A DNA stretch of 10,870 bases from Patescibacteria group bacterium. Lineage in GTDB: Bacteria > Patescibacteriota > Patescibacteriia > Veblenbacterales > UBA10138. Each line of letters opens with the position of its first letter. The stretch's first letter is position 1. A program made the position numbers and the translations under genes. The DNA is taken from NCBI GenBank assembly GCA_003512705.1, contig DOPF01000010.1:893-11762 (forward strand). The letters are read 5' to 3'. Below, piece by piece: positions 6,188-10,870 of this stretch. Under the pieces are notes generated by a model. That model saw only the letters and a program-made list of their open reading frames with translations. It had not been told where the DNA came from and searched no databases.

Positions 6188-9100
6188 ATGTTAAACGACC
6201 GCGATCAATTACCAGTTAACGACTTTGATGCCATTCGGTTGCGCTTAGCGTCGCCGGAGGAAATTACTAAATGGTCTTATGGTGAAGTCACCAAACCCGA
6301 GACTATTAATTATCGTACTCAAAAACCGGAAAAAGAAGGTTTATTCGACGAGCGGATTTTTGGTCCAACTAAAGATTGGGAATGTTATTGTGGTAAATAC
6401 AAACGCATTCGCCACCGCGGCATTATTTGTGATAAATGCGGTGTGGAAGTAACCCGCGCCGTCGTCCGCCGCGAGCGTTTTGGCCATATTAAACTGGCGG
6501 CACCGGTTTCGCATATTTGGTTTTTGCGCGGGGTGCCTTCCAAAATTGGCTTGGTATTAGGGTTGTCGGTACAAGATTTAGAAAAAGTTATTTATTTTGC
6601 CGCCTTTATTATTACGGCCGTTAACGAAGAAAAGAAAAAGCAATTGTGGGATCAAGTCCACGACGAATATAAAGCTAAACGCCGGGCGATTGAGGCCGAG
6701 GCCGACAAGCCAACCCCACCCCTTCCGGTCGTCGCTAAGGGTAAGGGTAAAGGTAAAAGTAAGGCCAGCGCCGAAGCTTCGGTGGCGGTTCTAAAATCGG
6801 AACGGCTGGCTAAATTAGATGAAGCTTTTGAAATTGCCAAAAAAGAGTTGAAGGATTTAAAAGTGAGGCAGATTGTGTCGGAAAGTCAGTATCAGGACTT
6901 GTCGCTAAAATATGGGCAAGTATTTGAAGCCGGCATTGGCGCCGAGGCCATTAGGTATTTACTGGAGGCGATGGATTTAGACAAAGAGATTGCCCATTTA
7001 AAAAAGGAATTAGCCGAACCGGAAGCCGCGCGCAATAAAAAGTTAGTGCGTCGATTGAAATTATTCAACCATCTTAAAAAGGTTAAGCTTAAGCCCAGCT
7101 GGATGGTTATGACCACTCTGCCGGTGATTCCGCCGGACTTACGGCCAATGGTGCAATTAGACGGCGGTCGGTTTGCTACCTCCGATTTAAATGATTTGTA
7201 CCGACGCATTATTAACCGCAATAACCGCTTAAAGCGCTTAATTGAATTAAATGCGCCCGAAGTAATTTGTCGCAATGAAAAGCGTATGTTGCAGGAAGCG
7301 GTCGATGCCTTAATAGACAATGGCGCTCGTCACGGCAAAACCGTCACCGCCTCAACCGGCCAACGACGCATGCTTAAATCCATTGCCGATATATTAAAAG
7401 GCAAGCAAGGACGATTTAGGCAGAATTTGTTGGGCAAGCGAACTGATTATTCCGGTCGCAGTGTTATTGTGGTTGGTCCAAAATTGGAAATTAACCAGTG
7501 CGGTTTACCTAAAATGATGGCGCTGGAATTATTCAAGCCGTTTGTCATTTCAAAGTTAATTGAACGCGAATATGTACACAATGTGCGCAGCGCTAATCGT
7601 CTACTTGAAACTAAAACCACGGAAGTTTGGGATATTTTAGAAGAAATAGTTAAAGGTTCGCATGTGTTGTTGAACCGAGCGCCCACTTTGCACCGTTTGG
7701 GTATTCAAGCTTTCCAGCCGGTATTAATTGAAGGTAAGGCCATACAAATTCACCCGTTAGTTTGTCCGGCGTTTAATGCCGACTTTGATGGCGACCAAAT
7801 GGCTGTGCACGTACCGATTACCGAAGAAGCTAAATGGGAAGCCGAAAATATTATTTTATCGGGTAAAAATTTATTAAAGCCCGCCACTGGCCAGCCGATA
7901 GTTTCGCCCCACCAGGACATGATTTTGGGTTGTTACTACATGACCACCATGGCCAAGGGTGTTGAGCCGACTAAAATGTTTACCGACGCCGATGAAGCCA
8001 TAATGGCCTGGCAGATTGGCCAAGTAAAATTGAATGAGCCGATAACAGTTAGATTTGCCGGCCAGCGCTTAGCCACTTGTGTCGGCCGAATATTATTTAA
8101 TCAGGTTTTACCGGTGGAATTGCAATTCCAAAACGAAACTATGACCGCTAAAGTTTTAAAAGCCTTAATGGCTAAAGCTTTAGAGTTAAAAGGCGCTGAC
8201 GTTACCGCTTCTTTGGCTGATCATATAAAGGAATTAGCTTTTCGCCATTTAACTTTTTCCGGCTTATCTTGGGGTATGGGTGACTTGCCCGATATACCCG
8301 AGCGGCCACAAATGTATCAGGAGGCTAATAACCACGTGGCCGTTATCGAGGAACAATATGAGCAGGGGTTATTGACCGAAGAGGAGCGTCATATAAAAAT
8401 TGTGGAAATATGGGCGAACGTTAAAGAGCAGGTAACTAAACTTTGTCGTTTAGCCCTAGATGTTAAGAGTCCGGTTTACGCCATGATTGAATCCGGCGCT
8501 CGCGGATCATGGGCACAGCTTACGCAAATGATGGGCATGAAAGGTTTGGTAACTAATCCGGCTGGCGAAACTATTGAACTGCCGGTGAAAGGTAATTTTA
8601 AAGAGGGGTTTGATGTGTTGGAATATTTTATTTCTACCCACGGCACTCGCAAAGGATTGTCTGATACCGCTTTACGTACTTCCAATGCTGGTTACTTGAC
8701 GCGTCGGTTAATTGATGTGGCTCAAGATATGGTGATTCGTGAAATTGACTGTGGCGATAAGTCGGGCTTGTCATGGACACGCACGGAATCGCAAGAAGCC
8801 GGCGACAGCTTAGGCGAACGCATTAAGGGTCGCATTGTTATGGACGCCGTGGTTGATCCCAAAACCAAAGCGGTGATTGTCAAAAAGGGCGAACTAGTTA
8901 CCTCGGATAAAGCTAAACTGATTGATAGTGCTCAAGTAGAGAATGTCAGAATTAGATCAAGTTTAACTTGTAAAACGCGACGGGGTTTATGCCAAAAATG
9001 TTATGGTTGGGACTTAGGATTTAATCGGGAAGTATCACTGGGCACGGCCGTGGGTATTATTGCCGCTCAATCAATTGGCGAACCGGGCACGCAGCTAACT

Positions 9101-10189
9101 ATGCGTACCTTCCATACTGGTGGGGTGGCATCGGCCGAGGATATTACCCAAGGTTTGCCGAGAGTAGAAGAAATTTTTGAGGCTCGCACTATTCATAAAG
9201 CAGCGGTACTGGCGGAATTTGATGGACAAGTACAAGTCGAAGGTCGGGGCCGGCAAAAAATAATTATCTTGAAACACCAAGGTGAGCGCGAGGAAGTTTA
9301 CCAGTTAAGTCGTTATTCGGGCGCGGAAGTGCTGGTTAAATCTGGCGTCAAGGCGGTTACGGGGACACCGCTATTAAAAACAGTTGATGGCGGTCAAGTA
9401 AAAGCCGTCTCCCCCGGTGTAATTGAAGTCAATAATAAGCAAGTGATAGTAAAGGGCGAGGGTGAATTATTGAAAGAAGTGCCGGTGCCGATTGGCTTTG
9501 CCGTCTGGGTTAAGGATGGGGATAAAGTAACGCGCGGCCAGCAATTAAGTGAGGGCCCGATTAATTTATCAGACTTGTATCGATTACGGGACGTGGAAGC
9601 GGTGCAGAAGTACATTTTAAGGGAAATTCAATACATCTATTCGGTGCAAGGGCAAAAGCTGAACGATAAGCACGTCGAAATTATTATTCGGCAAATGTTC
9701 TCGCGCATTTATATTAATGATGCTGGCGATACCGAATTGCTGCCTGGTGATATCGTTACCACCGCGCAATTTGCCGACGCTAATGAAGCGGTTAAAAAGA
9801 AAGGTAAATTATCCGACGGCGACCCGGTCTTATTAGGGGTTACTAAAGCGTCGTTATCAACTGACAGTTTCTTGTCGGCCGCGTCCTTCCAAGAAACCGC
9901 GCGGGTATTAATTGATGCGGCGGTGACTGGTAAAATGGATAGTTTACGAGGCTTAAAGGAAAATGTTATTATCGGTCGTTTAATACCAGCTGGCACTGGT
10001 TTTGGTGAGTTGTCAGAAAAAATCAATAAAGATATGGCGGTTATAAACCGTCACCGCGAAGAGGAAAGAGTTAAGCGCGAAGCTGAACAAGCGGCCCTGG
10101 CTGCCCAAGCCCGGGCCATGATGGCAGAATTAGCGGTGCAAGTGGTAGAGCCGGGAAGCGCCGGGATCGGTGAATTGACGGTTGAGTAA
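6188..10189 (+). CDS. rpoC: DNA-directed RNA polymerase subunit beta'
   Basis: A full-length 1,333-residue beta' subunit that carries the catalytic magnesium. The first zinc site has Cys66, Cys68, Cys81 and Cys84 ([19 protein letters not shown]). NADFDGD is at 530-536, with Asp532, Asp534 and Asp536 binding magnesium. The second zinc site is Cys855, Cys928, Cys935 and Cys938. The trigger loop is MRTFH (972-976) and runs straight on to [12 protein letters not shown], so the large trigger-loop insert of E. coli is absent. Residues about 140-225 are an insertion in the clamp region, rich in Lys, Glu and Ala, helical at both ends, with a Lys-Gly repeat ([11 protein letters not shown] near 184-194) in the middle; E. 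coli has almost nothing here. The tail after 1280 is Ala/Glu-rich and helical. The ATG is five bases after the rpoB stop without a well-placed ribosome-binding site, which suggests translational coupling. Confidence 0.98.
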   Translation: MLNDRDQLPVNDFDAIRLRLASPEEITKWSYGEVTKPETINYRTQKPEKEGLFDERIFGPTKDWECYCGKYKRIRHRGIICDKCGVEVTRAVVRRERFGHIKLAAPVSHIWFLRGVPSKIGLVLGLSVQDLEKVIYFAAFIITAVNEEKKKQLWDQVHDEYKAKRRAIEAEADKPTPPLPVVAKGKGKGKSKASAEASVAVLKSERLAKLDEAFEIAKKELKDLKVRQIVSESQYQDLSLKYGQVFEAGIGAEAIRYLLEAMDLDKEIAHLKKELAEPEAARNKKLVRRLKLFNHLKKVKLKPSWMVMTTLPVIPPDLRPMVQLDGGRFATSDLNDLYRRIINRNNRLKRLIELNAPEVICRNEKRMLQEAVDALIDNGARHGKTVTASTGQRRMLKSIADILKGKQGRFRQNLLGKRTDYSGRSVIVVGPKLEINQCGLPKMMALELFKPFVISKLIEREYVHNVRSANRLLETKTTEVWDILEEIVKGSHVLLNRAPTLHRLGIQAFQPVLIEGKAIQIHPLVCPAFNADFDGDQMAVHVPITEEAKWEAENIILSGKNLLKPATGQPIVSPHQDMILGCYYMTTMAKGVEPTKMFTDADEAIMAWQIGQVKLNEPITVRFAGQRLATCVGRILFNQVLPVELQFQNETMTAKVLKALMAKALELKGADVTASLADHIKELAFRHLTFSGLSWGMGDLPDIPERPQMYQEANNHVAVIEEQYEQGLLTEEERHIKIVEIWANVKEQVTKLCRLALDVKSPVYAMIESGARGSWAQLTQMMGMKGLVTNPAGETIELPVKGNFKEGFDVLEYFISTHGTRKGLSDTALRTSNAGYLTRRLIDVAQDMVIREIDCGDKSGLSWTRTESQEAGDSLGERIKGRIVMDAVVDPKTKAVIVKKGELVTSDKAKLIDSAQVENVRIRSSLTCKTRRGLCQKCYGWDLGFNREVSLGTAVGIIAAQSIGEPGTQLTMRTFHTGGVASAEDITQGLPRVEEIFEARTIHKAAVLAEFDGQVQVEGRGRQKIIILKHQGEREEVYQLSRYSGAEVLVKSGVKAVTGTPLLKTVDGGQVKAVSPGVIEVNNKQVIVKGEGELLKEVPVPIGFAVWVKDGDKVTRGQQLSEGPINLSDLYRLRDVEAVQKYILREIQYIYSVQGQKLNDKHVEIIIRQMFSRIYINDAGDTELLPGDIVTTAQFADANEAVKKKGKLSDGDPVLLGVTKASLSTDSFLSAASFQETARVLIDAAVTGKMDSLRGLKENVIIGRLIPAGTGFGELSEKINKDMAVINRHREEERVKREAEQAALAAQARAMMAELAVQVVEPGSAGIGELTVE

Positions 10190-10208
10190 ATATTTATAAA
10201 CTGCGGTT

Positions 10209-10230
10209 AGGTCAAAACCTGTTATTTTTT
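10209..10230 (+). terminator. Weak intrinsic terminator after rpoC
   Basis: AGGT and ACCT form a four-base stem around CAAA, followed by GTTATTTTTT ending at 10230. It lies 20 bases after the rpoC stop. The stem is short, so read-through into the downstream region is likely unless another factor helps. Confidence 0.4.
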
Positions 10231-10282
10231 GGTTAGTGAATTTTGCGGGAAGTAAACCAGCCGACCGTACGGTGTGTAATTA

Positions 10283-10459
10283 TCAGATATTTTTGAGGAC
10301 ATACAAGTATACCTCTTGCTCTTTTATTTCTCCAGTTCGCTTGTTGACCAAACGAGTTTTAACGCGTAAAGCCGCTTCGTAATTTATGATGTAATTTTCA
10401 TCCGGGCGGATGAAAATTACGCAGTTGAAATAATGGCTAAGTAAAAAAAGCCTTACCAT
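10283..10459 (-). CDS. Possible small chimeric protein containing an RpoB fragment
   Basis: A 58-codon open frame runs from ATG at 10459 to TGA at 10283-10285. It starts MVRLFLLSHYFNCVIFIRP, which I do not recognise, and then from about residue 27 to 52 carries [14 protein letters not shown] through EQEVYL, identical to RpoB and in RpoB's own reading frame. Only about six new residues (YVLKNI) follow. The RpoB part is encoded by the 79-bp perfect copy. A TATAAT lies 11 bases upstream of the ATG, which would give a nearly leaderless message; no Shine-Dalgarno is seen. The fragment covers a strand-loop-strand piece of the beta lobe/protrusion and cannot be catalytic. It could be a real micro-protein, a gene remnant, a non-coding duplication that happens to be open, or an assembly artefact. 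The in-frame junctions on both sides favour coding only weakly. Confidence 0.3.
   Translation of the reverse strand: MVRLFLLSHYFNCVIFIRPDENYIINYEAALRVKTRLVNKRTGEIKEQEVYLYVLKNI
10304..10382 (-). repeat. Perfect inverted copy of rpoB bases 3053-3131
   Basis: The reverse complement matches rpoB base for base over 79 bp and diverges abruptly at both ends. With no silent changes, the copy must be very recent, kept identical by conversion, or artificial. A transcript reading through from rpoC would be antisense to rpoB mRNA here, whereas a minus-strand transcript has the rpoB sense. Confidence 0.95.
10391..10420. repeat. 30-bp inverted repeat next to the rpoB copy
   Basis: Fourteen-base arms, GTAATTTTCATCCG and CGGATGAAAATTAC, surround only GG. 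It ends eight bases from the 79-bp rpoB copy. On the minus strand it encodes the VIFIRPDENY part of the small open frame. The outer ATTAC also occurs at the edge of the rpoB copy, a possible short homology at the junction. Confidence 0.85.
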
Positions 10460-10470
10460 AAAAGGTCGAA

Positions 10471-10476
10471 ATTATA
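10471..10476 (-). promoter_or_regulatory. -10 box for a leftward transcript
   Basis: ATTATA on the + strand reads TATAAT on the minus strand, a perfect -10. No good -35 is present: the correct position is occupied by the GC palindrome at 10490-10503. Transcription would start near 10464, about five bases before the small frame's ATG. Confidence 0.4.
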
Positions 10477-10484
10477 GTGATTGT

Positions 10485-10503
10485 AAAAAGTCCCGGCCGG
10501 GAC
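10485..10503 (-). terminator. GC-rich palindrome followed by T-run: possible leftward terminator or operator
   Basis: GTCCCGGCCGGGAC (10490-10503) is a perfect 14-bp palindrome. On the minus strand five T bases follow it directly (10489-10485), as in a short intrinsic terminator for leftward transcription out of 10504-10870. It also covers the -35 position of the TATAAT at 10476-10471, so it could instead be a binding site. On the + strand only A-runs flank it, so it would not end rpoC transcripts. Confidence 0.45.
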
Positions 10504-10870
10504 AAAAAGCAGTCACGTAAGTTTAAAGGGAATGCGCGTCACGCACCGTTGCGGTCATGATCTGTTGCCGGCTCCAAACCATCGAGATGGTGGATCCCGC
10601 CTGAATATCAAGGGTCAAAAGCACGGCCGGCACTCTATCGATTTCTGGCATGCTGAATTTTCTTTTGTTTCACCCCAACTGCCACGGTGGCGGTATTTGA
10701 CGATGGTGGCCCTAGTGTATGGTGCGTAAAGATTTCCCCACCCTTATTGCGATAATGGGTGAAAACCTGCGTCACTGGGATTGTTTGTTGTCAAGCGCGA
10801 AGGTATCTCCGATGCCAAGCATCGGAGCTTGACTATCTATATTTCGCGCGCGACACTGAGCAACAAGCCC
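10504..10870. other. Gene-poor stretch with several hairpins; possible structured RNA or gene remains
   Basis: No convincing protein gene is seen. The longest + frame (10532-10729, 65 codons) has no recognisable motif. On the minus strand there is a 42-codon frame (10651-10523, starting MPEIDRVPAVLL) and an open frame from the window edge to 10772 (32 codons), both of chance length. Base composition is less AT-rich than the other gaps. Hairpins include ACCATC-GA-GATGGT (10578-10591), GCCAC-G-GTGGC (10681-10691), CACCC/GGGTG with inner TTAT/ATAA (10739-10761) and CTCCGATG-CCAAG-CATCGGAG (10807-10827). I do not see conserved parts of tmRNA, RNase P RNA, SRP RNA, rRNA or tRNA. Confidence 0.4.
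10790..10849. other. Hairpin cluster with pseudoknot-like overlapping stems
   Basis: An 8-bp hairpin (10807-10814 with 10820-10827, loop CCAAG) is enclosed by two further stems: GTCAAG (10790-10795) with CTTGAC (10828-10833), and GCGCGAA (10795-10801) with TTCGCGC (10843-10849). These two cross, so they form either a pseudoknot or two alternative folds. TTGTTG (10785-10790) and CAACAA (10861-10866) could close the whole. Confidence 0.45.

Noticed and set aside
6892..7320. 142-codon minus-strand frame inside rpoC.
   Set aside because: It lies wholly within the conserved beta' coding sequence and has no motif or start signals; it is a shadow frame.
10264..10273. ACCGTACGGT resembles the CGTACGGTT part of group II intron domain V.
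   Set aside because: The rest of domain V and any intron-encoded protein are missing; a 10-bp palindrome alone is not evidence.
10523..10651. 42-codon minus-strand frame (MPEIDRVPAVLL...) as a gene.
   Set aside because: Its composition is protein-like, but the length is near chance, there is no Shine-Dalgarno, and I do not recognise it. Kept only as a note in the right-edge region.
10532..10729. 65-codon + strand frame (MRVTHRCGHDLL...) as a gene.
   Set aside because: No recognisable motif, no ribosome-binding site or promoter, unusual His/Arg-rich composition, and equally open short frames on the opposite strand.

Overview
The window looks like a stretch of a Patescibacteria (Candidate Phyla Radiation) genome. 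The reasons are a compact RpoB (1,128 aa) and an RpoC that lack the large lineage inserts of proteobacterial subunits, a MurE-like ligase without the usual N-terminal domain, and a small PaaX/Cas2-like regulator of a type common in that group. All long frames use the standard code, and no UGA reassignment is needed. The phylum call is inference from protein character; no search was run.

Layout. Positions 2-364 are the C-terminal end of a Thr/Pro/Ala/Asp-rich, probably surface-exposed protein on the + strand. Facing it is a PaaX/Cas2-like winged-helix gene (488-1036, minus), bracketed by two perfect 34-36 bp palindromes (424-459 and 1069-1102) that share one half-site. The upstream palindrome contains the -35 of a strong minus-strand promoter. 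A MurE-like ligase (1183-2520, +) follows. A 275-bp gap then carries a strong promoter and a leader with a hairpin that would bury the rpoB ribosome-binding site. rpoB (2796-6182) and rpoC (6188-10189) form a tight operon that encodes the two large RNA polymerase subunits, with all key active-site and zinc residues present. The ribosomal genes rplJ/rplL, which often precede rpoB, are absent here.

Downstream of rpoC is a weak terminator and then an odd 650-bp stretch. It holds a perfect 79-bp copy, in reverse orientation, of part of rpoB (3053-3131 copied at 10304-10382). The copy lies in frame inside a 58-codon open frame on the minus strand that has a TATAAT box just upstream. The last 370 bp contain no convincing gene but several hairpins, so they may be a structured RNA, the decayed remains of a gene, or a doubtful contig end.

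The most notable items are the paired palindromes around the PaaX-like gene (a candidate self-regulating operator system, possibly also touching the cell-wall ligase gene), the reverse-oriented rpoB fragment in a small chimeric frame, and the structured rpoBC leader.
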